64,000 nt of DNA, taken from the NCBI GenBank assembly GCA_947447985.1, contig CANFLX010000007.1, positions 1-64,000 of the forward strand, given 5' to 3'. Of the stretch, positions 20,393 through 30,421 are shown in pieces. Numbering within the stretch: position 1 is the stretch's first letter; every line of letters begins with the position of its first letter. This DNA comes from Comamonadaceae bacterium (lineage in GTDB: Bacteria > Pseudomonadota > Gammaproteobacteria > Burkholderiales > Burkholderiaceae_C). The translations under genes and the position numbers were made by a program. A model generated the notes under the pieces. It saw nothing but the letters and a program-made list of their open reading frames with translations. It did no database searches and was not told the origin of the DNA.

Positions 20393-20977
20393 ATGAGCAA
20401 AGCCTTCACCAAAGAAAACCCGGATGCGGACGAGGACGAACTGCAGCTCCCGACCCTGCCGCCCGGGGGCAAAAACTACATCACCCCTACCGGCTATGCC
20501 ACCTTGCGCGCCGAATTGCTGGCGCTGATCGATGTCGAACGTCCCAAGGTGGTGGACACCGTGCATTGGGCAGCCAGCAACGGCGACCGCTCGGAAAACG
20601 GCGACTACATTTACGGCAAAAAGCGCTTGCGCGAAATCGACCGGCGCATCCGCTTCTTAACCAAGCGGCTTGAAATCGCGGTGATTGCCGAGCCCAGCCT
20701 GCACTTTGGCAGTGAGCAAATTTTTTTCGGTGCCACCGTCACGTATGTCGACGACGTGGACGAGGAGCGCACGGTGCGCATCGTCGGTATTGACGAAGCC
20801 AACAGCGCATTGGGTGAAGTCAGTTGGGTCTCGCCGATTGCACGCACCTTGCTTAAGGCCCGGGTCGGTGATGTGCTGCGCCTGGTGATGCCGGAGCGTG
20901 TGGCCGAGATCGAAGTGCTGGACGTGCGCTACCCGCAAGCACCTGAACCTCCACCGACCCCCCCCGAAGCGGCTTAG
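20393..20977 (+). CDS. greB: Transcription elongation factor GreB
   Basis: NYITPTGYATLRAELLAL...RSENGDYIYGKKRLREIDRRIRFLTKRLE. Confidence 0.95.
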   Translation: MSKAFTKENPDADEDELQLPTLPPGGKNYITPTGYATLRAELLALIDVERPKVVDTVHWAASNGDRSENGDYIYGKKRLREIDRRIRFLTKRLEIAVIAEPSLHFGSEQIFFGATVTYVDDVDEERTVRIVGIDEANSALGEVSWVSPIARTLLKARVGDVLRLVMPERVAEIEVLDVRYPQAPEPPPTPPEAA

Positions 20978-23202
20978 TCGGCGCGTTTGCTGCGCTGCGC
21001 GCGCATCACCACCGGCGAACGCTTGAGTTTGGCCAACACCGCATCGAGATGCGCGCGGTCGCGCACGGCGATCACAAAAAGCAGCTCTTTGACGTCCTGC
21101 GTGCTGTCCGGCGCCGTCTCAATGTGCACGATGTCGGCTTCCGAGGTGGCCAGGGCCGAGGCGACCTGGGCCATCACCCCTTTGCCATTGTTGACGGTCA
21201 CGGCCAAGTCCACTTCAAAGGCCCGGGTGGGCTCGTCGCTCCATTCCACACCCATGAAACGTTCGCCGTCTTTGTGCTGCAGGCGCACGGCGGTAGGGCA
21301 TTCGGCGGAGTGCACGACCAAGCCTTCGCCACGCCCCAGATAACCCACAATCGCGTCGCCTGGAATGGGGCGGCAACAGTGCGCAAATTTCACCGAGGCG
21401 TTTTCACTGCCGTCCAGCGTGAGGGTGCCCATGCCGTGGGAATTGCCCGCCGCAAAACGCTCGCGCGTCAGCAGCAAGGCGTCTGGTTTCTCGCCGACAT
21501 CGCCCAGCAGCAGCACCAAGCGCTTGGCCACGATATTGGCGATGCGTTTGCCTAGGCCGATGTCGGTCAGCAATTCCTGGCGGTTTTTGCTGCCGGTAAA
21601 ACGCAGCAATTTGTCCCATACCGAGGCCCTTGTTTGCGGATCGGGGAAGGCCTCGATGCCTTCCGCGCGCAGCGCTTGGGCCAGCAGTTTGCTGCCAAGC
21701 TCTTCGGACTCGGTCAGCTCCATGGTCTTGAGGTGGTGGCGGATTTTGGAGCGCGCACGCCCGGTGCGCACAAAGCTCAGCCACGCCGGGTTGGGCGTGG
21801 CATCGGGGGCCGTAACGACTTCGACCACATCGCCATTTTTGAGCGTGGTGCGCAGCGGCACCTGCTCGCCGTTGATGCGCGCGGCCATGGTGCGGTCGCC
21901 CACATTGCTGTGGATGGCATAAGCAAAATCCACCACGGTCGCTCCGCGTGGCATGGCCATGATCTGGCTCTTGGGCGTGAACACGTACACCGCGTCGGGG
22001 AACAAATCGACCTTGACGTGCTCCCAAAATTCCGCCGCGTCACGGGTTTCATCTTGGATGTCCAACAGCGACTGCAGCCACTGCGTGCCCAGCCTGTCAT
22101 TGGCCTTGTCTTGGGGGTTGTTGACCTTGTACAGCCAGTGGGCCGCCACACCCGATTCGGCCACCACATGCATGGCCTCGGTGCGCATTTGAAACTCCAC
22201 GTTGATGCCGGCCGGACCCACCAGCGTGGTGTGCAGTGACTGGTAGCCATTGACCTTGGCAATCGCAATATGGTCTTTGAACTTACCTGGCACGGGCTTG
22301 TACAGCTGGTGCAACAGCCCCAGTGCGGTGTAACAGTCGGTGATTTGCGGCACCAGTACGCGAAAGCCATAGACATCGGTCACCTGCGCAAAGCTCAGGT
22401 GCTTGTCGTGCATCTTGCGGTAAATGGAGTAGAGCGACTTTTCACGCCCGGCGATACGCACGGGCATGCCGTGGGTAGCAAAAGTCGCCTCCATCTCTTG
22501 CTTGACCTTTTGCAGCAAGTCGCGGCGTCGGCTGCGGGCTTTTTCGACGGCTTTCAACAAAACCGCGTAGCGCCAGGGCAGCAGGTGCCGAAAGGCCAGG
22601 TCTTGCAACTCGCGGTAGGTTTGGTTCAGGCCCAGGCGGTGCGCAATGGGGCTGTAGATGTCCAGGGTTTCTTGGGCAATACGGCCCCACTTGGCGCGCG
22701 GCATGTCGCCCATGGTGCGCATATTGTGGGTGCGGTCGGCCAGCTTGATCAATATGACCCGCACATCGCGGGCCATGGCCAAGAGCATTTTCCGGAAAGA
22801 CTCGGCCTGGTTTTCTTCGCGGGTGTTGAACGACAGCTTGTCGAGCTTGGTCAGTCCGTCCACCAACTCGGCCACCGGAGAGCCGAATTGCTCAATCAGT
22901 TCGACTTTGGTGACGCCGCAGTCCTCCATCGCGTCGTGCAAGAGTGCAGCCATCAGGGCTTGGGCGTCCAGCTTCCATTCGGCGCATTGGCTGGCCACGG
23001 CAATCGGGTGGGTGATGTACGGGTCGCCACTGCTGCGCAGCTGCCCCAGGTGCGCTTCATCGGCAAAACGGTAGGCCTGGCGCACCTGCGCCACTTCGGC
23101 CTCGCTCAGGTAGTCAATTTTTCCTAGCAGTCCGCTAAATCCCGCCGCGGCGGTCAAAACCGGCTCAGTGGACTTTGGAAAGGACTTTTGCAATTTACCC
23201 AT
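20974..23202 (-). CDS. spoT: Bifunctional (p)ppGpp synthetase/hydrolase (SpoT/Rel family)
   Basis: HD motif LLHDAMEDCGVTKVELIEQFG, RHLLPWRYAVL, TGS and ACT domains; start taken at MGKLQKSF. Confidence 0.95.
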   Translation of the reverse strand: MGKLQKSFPKSTEPVLTAAAGFSGLLGKIDYLSEAEVAQVRQAYRFADEAHLGQLRSSGDPYITHPIAVASQCAEWKLDAQALMAALLHDAMEDCGVTKVELIEQFGSPVAELVDGLTKLDKLSFNTREENQAESFRKMLLAMARDVRVILIKLADRTHNMRTMGDMPRAKWGRIAQETLDIYSPIAHRLGLNQTYRELQDLAFRHLLPWRYAVLLKAVEKARSRRRDLLQKVKQEMEATFATHGMPVRIAGREKSLYSIYRKMHDKHLSFAQVTDVYGFRVLVPQITDCYTALGLLHQLYKPVPGKFKDHIAIAKVNGYQSLHTTLVGPAGINVEFQMRTEAMHVVAESGVAAHWLYKVNNPQDKANDRLGTQWLQSLLDIQDETRDAAEFWEHVKVDLFPDAVYVFTPKSQIMAMPRGATVVDFAYAIHSNVGDRTMAARINGEQVPLRTTLKNGDVVEVVTAPDATPNPAWLSFVRTGRARSKIRHHLKTMELTESEELGSKLLAQALRAEGIEAFPDPQTRASVWDKLLRFTGSKNRQELLTDIGLGKRIANIVAKRLVLLLGDVGEKPDALLLTRERFAAGNSHGMGTLTLDGSENASVKFAHCCRPIPGDAIVGYLGRGEGLVVHSAECPTAVRLQHKDGERFMGVEWSDEPTRAFEVDLAVTVNNGKGVMAQVASALATSEADIVHIETAPDSTQDVKELLFVIAVRDRAHLDAVLAKLKRSPVVMRAQRSKRAD

Positions 23203-23256
23203 GCTTGAAATGTAGCGCGCATGCCTGCCGCTTGCTTGCGGTCTGTTAATTTTCAC

Positions 23257-23290
23257 AAAAAAAGGCAGCAGAAACGAATTCCTGCTGCCT
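23257..23290 (-). terminator. Rho-independent terminator downstream of the liv substrate-binding gene
   Basis: Minus strand GGCAGCAGgaattcgtttCTGCTGCCttttttt. Confidence 0.85.
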
Positions 23291-23328
23291 TGGGTCTCGC
23301 TGGCCGCCTGAGCGGCCTACCGCGAGAT

Positions 23329-24516
23329 TTACTTCACAGAAGCCGCGCTCACGTAGCCTGAAACGGCAACCCATTTGCCGTCCTGGATTTGCGACAGACG
23401 GGAGGCATCGCTGCCCAGGCGCTTGGTGGGCGAGAAAGTAGACTTTGCTGCACCAAAGATGTCCGGCTCAATCGTCATGGTGTCCATGACCTTGATGAAG
23501 CTGTCGGTGGTCAGGTTTTTGCCGGCTTTGTTGGCGGCATTGGCAAAGGTGTTGACGATGATGTACCCATAGACCGAGAAGACGGTGGGGTCTTCGTTGA
23601 ACTTGGTTTTGTACTTGTTGGCCCAGAACCGGATGGGCTGCGAGGCTTCATCGAGGTAGGGGTTTTGCACCGTCATGGTGGCGTAGAGGCCGTCCATGGC
23701 CTTGCCCCCGATTTTGTGGATCAAGTCGGTGTACGACGCGCTGGAGCCCAGGAAGATGGGGCTGAAGCCCAGCTTGCGCGCAGTGCCAATGGTGCCGATG
23801 GTTTCACGGATGATGGTACCCAAGACCACCATCTCGCAGCCGCTGGACTGCAGCTTGGAGACCTGCGATGAGAAGTCGGTAGCGCCACGCTTGTACGAGG
23901 TTTTCTCAGCGAAGTCCATGTTCAGGGTTTTGAGGCCTGCCTCGGCGCCACGCAGGACTTCCAGACCGAAGTCGTCATCCTGGTAAATCGTGCAGACTTT
24001 TTTGACGCCCTTTTCTTTGACCAGACTGGGCAATGCAATGCGCATTTGGTCAAAGTAGGTGGCCGCAAACGAGTACTTCAGGCGGTGAAAGGGCTCGTAC
24101 ATTTCGCGCGCCGCCGTGATCGGGAAAAAGTTGATCACGTTCTTTTCAAACTGCACCGGCATCGCCGCCATGTTTTGGGCGGTACCAATGTGACCCAGCA
24201 TCATGAAAATCTTGTCCTGGTTCACCAGCTTTTGGGCTGCCAGCACCGACTTCTTGGGATCGTAGCCATCGTCTTCAACCAACAGTTTGAGCTTGCGGCC
24301 GTTGAGTCCGCCTTGTTCGTTGATTTCATCGACCGCCAGCATCATGCCCAATCGGGCCTGCTTGCCAAAACCTGCCAGTGGGCCCGACAAATCCTGGATC
24401 GAGCCCAGGGTGATCTCGTCCTTGCTCACACCTTGCTGTTGGGCGTGGGCCAGCGTGCCCACCAGGGAAAATGCCGCAGCCACTGCGGCTACAAAATACT
24501 TGGGTTGAAAACGCAT
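23329..24516 (-). CDS. Branched-chain amino acid-type ABC transporter substrate-binding protein
   Basis: QQGVSKDEITLGSIQDLSGPLAGFGKQARLGMMLAVDEINEQGGLNGRKLKLLVEDDGYDPKKSV. Confidence 0.95.
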   Translation of the reverse strand: MRFQPKYFVAAVAAAFSLVGTLAHAQQQGVSKDEITLGSIQDLSGPLAGFGKQARLGMMLAVDEINEQGGLNGRKLKLLVEDDGYDPKKSVLAAQKLVNQDKIFMMLGHIGTAQNMAAMPVQFEKNVINFFPITAAREMYEPFHRLKYSFAATYFDQMRIALPSLVKEKGVKKVCTIYQDDDFGLEVLRGAEAGLKTLNMDFAEKTSYKRGATDFSSQVSKLQSSGCEMVVLGTIIRETIGTIGTARKLGFSPIFLGSSASYTDLIHKIGGKAMDGLYATMTVQNPYLDEASQPIRFWANKYKTKFNEDPTVFSVYGYIIVNTFANAANKAGKNLTTDSFIKVMDTMTIEPDIFGAAKSTFSPTKRLGSDASRLSQIQDGKWVAVSGYVSAASVK

Positions 24517-24554
24517 GGGTTTCTCCTAGGGTTAACGAAAAAAAGGGGTGGCGC

Positions 24555-25730
24555 TTACTTGCCGTTGGCAACTGTTTTCCACTTGCCGTCTTGGATTTGC
24601 GACAAGCGCGACGACTCGCTGCCCAGTCGTTTGGTGGCGGTGTAGGTGAGCTTGGGGGTGCCGAAAATGTCGCTGGGGACTGTCAGGCTGTTCATGGCTT
24701 TGACAAAGCTCTCGGTGGTCAGCTGGGGTCCGGCTTTTTGCGCGGCCTGGATCATGATGTCCATCATGATGTAGCCGTAGGCCGAAAACACGGCGGGCTC
24801 TTCGTTGAACTTGGTTTTGTATTTGTTGGCCCAAAAGCGAATGGGCTGCGAGGCCTCGTCGGTATAGGGGTTCTGCACCACCATGGTGGCGTAGATGCCG
24901 TCCATCGCCTTGCCGCCAAGCTTGTGGATCAGGTCGGTGTAGGCCGCCACCGATGCAAAAAACACGGGGCTGAAACCGGTCTTGCGCGCTTCAGCCACGG
25001 TTCCAATCGTCTCGCGAATGATGGTGCCCAAGACCACCAGTTCGCACGAGGCAGACTTCATTTTGGCGACCTGGCTGGAGAAGTCCGTCGCACCGCGCTT
25101 GAACGAGGTTTTTTCGGTGAGTTCCATGTTGATCGTCTTGAGACCCGCTTCGCTACCCCGCAACACTTCCAGACCAAATTCGTCGTCCTGGTAAATGATG
25201 CAGACTTTTTTGGCGTTCTTGTCGGCCACCATTTGCGGCAAAGAAATGCGCATTTGGTCGTAGTACGAACTCAAGAGCGCGTATTTCAGTTCGTTAGGCG
25301 CTTCGTACATTTCGCGCGCTGCGGTCAGCGGCATGAAGTTCACGACCTTCTTTTCAAACTGGATAGGCATGGCGGCATTGTTTTGCGCCGTACCCAAATG
25401 GCCTGCCATGATGAAAATCTTGTCCTGGTTCACCAGCTTTTGGGCGGCCAACACAGCACGCTTGGGATCGTAGCCCGAGTCCTCGACCAGCAGCTTGATT
25501 TGGCGTCCGTGCACACCGCCTTGCTCATTGAGCTCTTCGATGCGCAGTTGCATGCCGTTGCGGGCTTGCTTGCCATAGCCTGCGAGGGGGCCTGACAAAT
25601 CCTGGATGGTACCCACCACGATTTCGGTTTTGCTAATGCCTTGTTGTTCGGCGGCATGCAATGCGCCGCCAGCGAGCATGCTCACGGCCAGGCAGATCAA
25701 CGAAGAGAGTTTGAAAGTGGGTAAGTTCAT
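24555..25730 (-). CDS. Branched-chain amino acid-type ABC transporter substrate-binding protein (paralog)
   Basis: QQGISKTEIVVGTIQDLSGPLAGYGKQARNGMQLRIEELNEQGGVHGRQIKLLVEDSGYDPKRAV; close paralog of neighbour. Confidence 0.95.
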   Translation of the reverse strand: MNLPTFKLSSLICLAVSMLAGGALHAAEQQGISKTEIVVGTIQDLSGPLAGYGKQARNGMQLRIEELNEQGGVHGRQIKLLVEDSGYDPKRAVLAAQKLVNQDKIFIMAGHLGTAQNNAAMPIQFEKKVVNFMPLTAAREMYEAPNELKYALLSSYYDQMRISLPQMVADKNAKKVCIIYQDDEFGLEVLRGSEAGLKTINMELTEKTSFKRGATDFSSQVAKMKSASCELVVLGTIIRETIGTVAEARKTGFSPVFFASVAAYTDLIHKLGGKAMDGIYATMVVQNPYTDEASQPIRFWANKYKTKFNEEPAVFSAYGYIMMDIMIQAAQKAGPQLTTESFVKAMNSLTVPSDIFGTPKLTYTATKRLGSESSRLSQIQDGKWKTVANGK

Positions 25731-25777
25731 AGAGGTTTGCAATCGAGGGTGTTAAAAAGAGGGGTTGAATCGTGGCT

Positions 25778-27637
25778 TTAGCCCGCGTACATGGCTTCGA
25801 TCTGCGGCATGTATTTCTTCTCCACCAGCTTGCGCTTGAGTTTCATGGTGGGTGTGAGCTCCTCATCTTCGGCGCTGAGTTGGGTGTCGAGCAAGAAGAA
25901 CTTTTTGATCTGTTCCACGCGCGCAAATTTTTTGTTGACCCGTTCGAGCTCACCCTGGATCAGCGCCTGCACTTCGGGTGCACGGGTCAGGCTGGCGTAG
26001 TTGCTGAACGGCACATCCATGTCCTGCGCATACTTCTCGACGTTTTCCTGGTCGATCATGATGATGACGGTCAAGTACGGCCGCTTGTCACCGATGACCA
26101 CGGCGTCGGTGATGTAGGGCGAAAACTTCAGGTCGTTTTCCAGCTCACTCGGCGTGATGTTTTTGCCACCCGCCGTGATGATGATGTCCTTCATGCGGTC
26201 GGTAATGCGGAAGTAGCCATCGGCGTCGCACACGCCCACGTCACCCGTGTGCAGCCATCCGTCAGCGTCTATGGTTTCTGCGGTTTTCTCAGGCAGGTTG
26301 AGGTAGCCGGCAAACACGTTTTTGCCCCGTACCAAAATTTCGCCGGTGGCGGGGTCCAGCCGCACTTCGTTAAAGCCGGCTGCCGGACCGATCGATCCCG
26401 GCTTGATGGCCGTGGCCGGCACGCCGGTGGAGGCGCCACAGGTTTCGGTCATGCCCCAGACCTCGAGCATGGGCACACCCAGCGCCAGGTACCAGCGCAC
26501 CAAATCAGGCGAAATGGGCGCAGCGCCTGTGACCAAAAAGCGGGCGCGGTGAATGCCAATGAGCTTGCGCACATTGTTGAGCGCCAGCCACTGCGCCAGG
26601 CGGAACTGCATGCGCAGCCCCTGGCCCACCGGCTTGCCAGCCAGCACCAGGTCGGCAATGCGATGGCCCACACCAATGCCCCAGGCGTACACCGCTTGTT
26701 GCAATGCGCCCGCCTCTTTGAGCGAAATCATGACGCCGGAGTAAAACTTCTCCCACACACGCGGCACGGCCGTGAAGACGGTGGGCGCAATCTCCCGCAC
26801 GTTCTCGGGGATGGTCTCGGGGTTCTCGACAAAGTTGATTTTGGAGCCGGTGTACAGCGCAAAGTACTCTCCACCCATGCGCTCTGCGATATGGCACAGC
26901 GGCAAAAAGCACATGCGCTCATCGGTCTCGTCCTGTGCGACCAGGGTGTTGTAGCCGCGCACGGTGTAGACCAAACCCTGGTGCAAATGCATGGCGCCTT
27001 TGGGCTTGCCGGTGGTACCCGAGGTGTAGACCAAAATGGCCAGGTCCTCGGGCTGGCACTGCGCAACGCGCGTCTCTAAGGCCTTGGGGTGGGCCGCCAA
27101 ATAGGCCTTGCCCAGCACGCGCAAGGCGTCCAGGCTGATGATGTCCGGATCGTCGAGCTTGCGCAGCCCTTCCATGTCAAACACCACGATCTTGCGCAGC
27201 AGCGGCAGGTTCGCCCGCACTTCCAGCGCTTTGTCGAGCTGCTCGTCGTCTTCAACAAACAGCACCACGGTGCGTGAGTCTTCACACAGGTATTCCACTT
27301 GGCTGCTGGCGTCGGTGGGATAGATGCCGTTGGACACGCCACAGGCCGACAACACCGCCAGATCGGCCCACACCCATTCCACCAGGGTGTTGGCCAGGAT
27401 CGAGGCGCACTCACCCTTGGCAAAGCCCAGGCTCAGCAGGCCACCGGCAATTTCTTGCACCGCTTCGGCTGTCTGGTTCCAGGTCCAGCTGCGCCACAGG
27501 CCGAGGTGCTTTTGGCGCATCCACACATTGGGGCCGCGCTGGGTTACCGCGTTCCAAAACAGGGCGGGAATGGTTTCGCCGGACAGCACGACTTCGTGCT
27601 GGGGCTGGATGTGGCTGAGATCCCAAAGTTGCGTCAT
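25778..27637 (-). CDS. AMP-dependent synthetase / long-chain acyl-CoA ligase
   Basis: LVYTSGTTGKPKGAMHLH, EVWGMTETCGAST, GWLHTGDVG. Confidence 0.95.
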   Translation of the reverse strand: MTQLWDLSHIQPQHEVVLSGETIPALFWNAVTQRGPNVWMRQKHLGLWRSWTWNQTAEAVQEIAGGLLSLGFAKGECASILANTLVEWVWADLAVLSACGVSNGIYPTDASSQVEYLCEDSRTVVLFVEDDEQLDKALEVRANLPLLRKIVVFDMEGLRKLDDPDIISLDALRVLGKAYLAAHPKALETRVAQCQPEDLAILVYTSGTTGKPKGAMHLHQGLVYTVRGYNTLVAQDETDERMCFLPLCHIAERMGGEYFALYTGSKINFVENPETIPENVREIAPTVFTAVPRVWEKFYSGVMISLKEAGALQQAVYAWGIGVGHRIADLVLAGKPVGQGLRMQFRLAQWLALNNVRKLIGIHRARFLVTGAAPISPDLVRWYLALGVPMLEVWGMTETCGASTGVPATAIKPGSIGPAAGFNEVRLDPATGEILVRGKNVFAGYLNLPEKTAETIDADGWLHTGDVGVCDADGYFRITDRMKDIIITAGGKNITPSELENDLKFSPYITDAVVIGDKRPYLTVIIMIDQENVEKYAQDMDVPFSNYASLTRAPEVQALIQGELERVNKKFARVEQIKKFFLLDTQLSAEDEELTPTMKLKRKLVEKKYMPQIEAMYAG

Positions 27638-27704
27638 ACAAATGCGTGGCCGCTGGCTGCGGCGCTAAGGGGGGTCAGGTGGTAGGGGGTGAGCGACATA
27701 CGGT

Positions 27705-28502
27705 TTAGCGCCATGTTTTTTTCTTTTTCCAGCGGCGCTCGGTGCGCACACCGGCTTCTTTGAGCCCGAGGTAGAACTCTTTGATGTCGTCCTTCTCGCG
27801 CAGATGGGCGCAGGTGTCTTCCATCACGATGCGTCCGTTTTCCAGCACGTAGCCGTAGTCCGAGGCATTGAGTGCCATGTTGGCGTTTTGCTCGACCAGC
27901 AAAATCGTGGTGCCGCGCTCGCGGTTGATGCGCACCACAATTTCGAAAATCTCTTTGGTCAGCTTGGGGCTCAGGCCCAGGCTGGGCTCGTCCAGCAACA
28001 TCAAATCGGGGTTGGCCATCAAGGCGCGCGAAATGGCCAGCATCTGCTGCTGGCCACCCGACAACAGGCCCGCGTCCTGGGTGCTGCGCTCGCGCAGAAT
28101 CGGAAAGTAGCCGTACACCGTTTCGATATCACGCGCCACGCCATCGCGGTCGCTGCGGGTGTAGGCGCCCATCAGCAGGTTGTCGCGCACACTCAGCAGG
28201 GGAAACACCTCGCGGCCTTCGGGCACATGGCTCAGGCCCTGCTGCACGATAAAGGACGGGTCTTTGGCGGTGATGTCCTGGCCTTTGAACTCGACCGAGC
28301 CTTTGCGTGGATCGATGATGCCGGAGATGGTTTTCAGAATCGTGGTTTTACCGGCGCCATTGGAGCCCAGCACGGCGGCAATCTCGCCACGCCGCACTTG
28401 CAGGCTCACGCCCCGAATGGCCTTGATCGGGCCATAGGCGCTTTCGACGTTCAGAAGCTTGAGCACCGGCTGGTCGCTGATGGCGGGTGGCAGACTGCTC
28501 AT
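27705..28502 (-). CDS. livF: High-affinity branched-chain-type ABC transporter ATP-binding protein
   Basis: GSNGAGKTTILKTISG, LSGGQQQMLAISRAL, LLDEPSLGLSPKL. Confidence 0.93.
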   Translation of the reverse strand: MSSLPPAISDQPVLKLLNVESAYGPIKAIRGVSLQVRRGEIAAVLGSNGAGKTTILKTISGIIDPRKGSVEFKGQDITAKDPSFIVQQGLSHVPEGREVFPLLSVRDNLLMGAYTRSDRDGVARDIETVYGYFPILRERSTQDAGLLSGGQQQMLAISRALMANPDLMLLDEPSLGLSPKLTKEIFEIVVRINRERGTTILLVEQNANMALNASDYGYVLENGRIVMEDTCAHLREKDDIKEFYLGLKEAGVRTERRWKKKKTWR

Positions 28503-29344
28503 GGCGCACCTCCTGCGTTGGCGCGCGGGCTCAGGCCCACGGGGCGGCGCAGCGAGGACACGTCGTCCACCGTGCCCAGGTAGGCCTCAATCACCCCGGG
28601 GTCGTTTTGCACTTCGCGCGGCGTGCCCATGGCCAGCACCTCCCCTTGGTTCATGGCCAGCACCCGGTCAGAGACTTTGGACACCAGGCCCATGTCATGC
28701 TCCACCATCAGCACGCTGATGCCGAGTTCTTGTTGAATGTCTTGAATCCAAAACGCCATGTCGTCGGTTTCTTCCACGTTCAAGCCGGAGGAGGGCTCGT
28801 CCAGCAGCAAAAGCTTGGGCTCGGTGCACAGGGCGCGTGCCATTTCCACCACCTTGCGCACGCCGTAGGGCAGGCCTGCCACAAAGGTATCGCGGTAGTG
28901 CTGCAGGTTCAAAAAGTCGATGACTTCTTCGGCTTTCTCACGGGATTGCAGCTCAGCCTCGCGGGCCGTCGACGTAAAGAACAGGTCTTGCCAGAAACCA
29001 CTTTGGCGGTGCGTATGGCGCCCGATCAAGAGGTTGTGCAATACCGAGGCGTGCTCGAACAATTCGATGTTTTGAAAAGTGCGCGCAATGCCCAAGGCCG
29101 CCACGTCTTGCGGTGCCTGGTCGGTCAGCTTGACCAGGCCCTCGGGGCCTTGGTAGTCAATGGTGCCCGTGGTGGGGGTGTAGATGCGGCTGATCAGGTT
29201 GAACAGCGTGGTCTTGCCCGCGCCGTTGGGGCCGATCAGTGTGAACACCTCGCCCTGCTTGACGTCGAAGCTGACGTTGTTGACCGCCAGCACGCCGCCG
29301 AAGCGCACGCTCAAATTGTGGGCCGATAAAAGGGTCGCGGTCAT
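28499..29344 (-). CDS. livG: Branched-chain-type ABC transporter ATP-binding protein
   Basis: GPNGAGKTTLFNLISRIYTPTTG, LPYGVRKVVEMARALCTEPKLLLLDEPSSGLN. Confidence 0.93.
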   Translation of the reverse strand: MTATLLSAHNLSVRFGGVLAVNNVSFDVKQGEVFTLIGPNGAGKTTLFNLISRIYTPTTGTIDYQGPEGLVKLTDQAPQDVAALGIARTFQNIELFEHASVLHNLLIGRHTHRQSGFWQDLFFTSTAREAELQSREKAEEVIDFLNLQHYRDTFVAGLPYGVRKVVEMARALCTEPKLLLLDEPSSGLNVEETDDMAFWIQDIQQELGISVLMVEHDMGLVSKVSDRVLAMNQGEVLAMGTPREVQNDPGVIEAYLGTVDDVSSLRRPVGLSPRANAGGAP

Positions 29345-30417
29345 TTCAGGCGGTCCGATTTTTGGAAGGATTTCTGCCGCTTGAACATGCCTTTGCGGTA
29401 GAACGGAAACATCTCTATGTAGGTGCGCACCTTGAGCCAGCGCCCATACAAGCCCATGGGCTCAAACAGCACAAAGGCGATCAGCACCAGGCCATAAACC
29501 AAGCCTTGCAGACCGGGTGCCTGACCCACCACAGTGGGCAGATAGTCTTTGACCATGGCAATCAGCTGCGGCATGGTGATGAGGAAAATCGCGCCCAAAA
29601 ACGCGCCGTGGATGGAGCCCAGGCCGCCAATCACAATCATCAGCAGCAAGTCGATGGACTGCAAAATATTGAACTGGTCGGGCGAAATGAACTGCAGCTT
29701 GTGCACATAGAGCGCACCGGCCACGCCTGCCAAGCCGGCCGACAGCGCAAACGACAGCGTTTTGTAGCGCGCCAGGTGAATGCCCATGCTTTGCGCAGAG
29801 ATCTCAGAATCCCGGATGGCCACAAACGCCCGGCCGGTGGGCGCGCGCAGCAAGTTCACGATGCCCAGCGTGGCCAGGACCGTGATCAGCAGGCACAAAA
29901 AGTAAAACTGCACTTCGGTCTCCAGCACCCAGCCAAACAGGTCGGGTTTTCCAATGTGCATGCCCGCATTGCCCCCGGTGACCGACTCCCAGCGGGCCAG
30001 CACCTCTTCGACGATGAAGCCGAAAGACAGCGTTGCCATGCCCAAGTAAATGCCTTTCACCCGCAGAGCGGGCAGACCGACCACCCAGCCTACGGCGGCC
30101 GACAGGGCGCCAGCACCCGCCAGCGCCACGGGGAAAGGCACACCCGCATTGCTCAGTACCGCCTGTGTGTAGGCGCCTACGCCCAAGAAGGCCGCGTGCC
30201 CCAGTGAAAACAAGCCCGTAAAGCCCGCCAGCAGCATGATGCCCAGGGCGGCGATGCTGTAAATCAGCACAAAGGTCAGTTGCGCGAGCCAGTATTCGGT
30301 AAACAGCCACGGTGCTGCCAGCAAAGCCAGCAGCAGCACGCTGTACCAAAAGGTGTGGCCGCCGTGCTTGGCCAGCGAAATGTCCTGCGTATAAGCAGTT
30401 TTGAAGATGAAACGCAT
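29341..30417 (-). CDS. livM: Branched-chain-type ABC transporter permease
   Basis: Polytopic; LLAGFTGLFSLGHAAFLGVGAYT; RDSEISAQSMGI. Confidence 0.93.
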   Translation of the reverse strand: MRFIFKTAYTQDISLAKHGGHTFWYSVLLLALLAAPWLFTEYWLAQLTFVLIYSIAALGIMLLAGFTGLFSLGHAAFLGVGAYTQAVLSNAGVPFPVALAGAGALSAAVGWVVGLPALRVKGIYLGMATLSFGFIVEEVLARWESVTGGNAGMHIGKPDLFGWVLETEVQFYFLCLLITVLATLGIVNLLRAPTGRAFVAIRDSEISAQSMGIHLARYKTLSFALSAGLAGVAGALYVHKLQFISPDQFNILQSIDLLLMIVIGGLGSIHGAFLGAIFLITMPQLIAMVKDYLPTVVGQAPGLQGLVYGLVLIAFVLFEPMGLYGRWLKVRTYIEMFPFYRKGMFKRQKSFQKSDRLK

Positions 30418-30421
30418 GGGA

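Noticed and set aside
23203-23256. Upstream N-terminal extension of spoT (MKINRPQASGRHARYISS)
   Set aside because: It runs up against the terminator hairpin at 23257-23290; the start at 23202 is more likely.
25772-27079. 435-aa plus-strand ORF opposite the acyl-CoA ligase
   Set aside because: Antisense shadow ORF; the minus-strand frame has clear ligase motifs.
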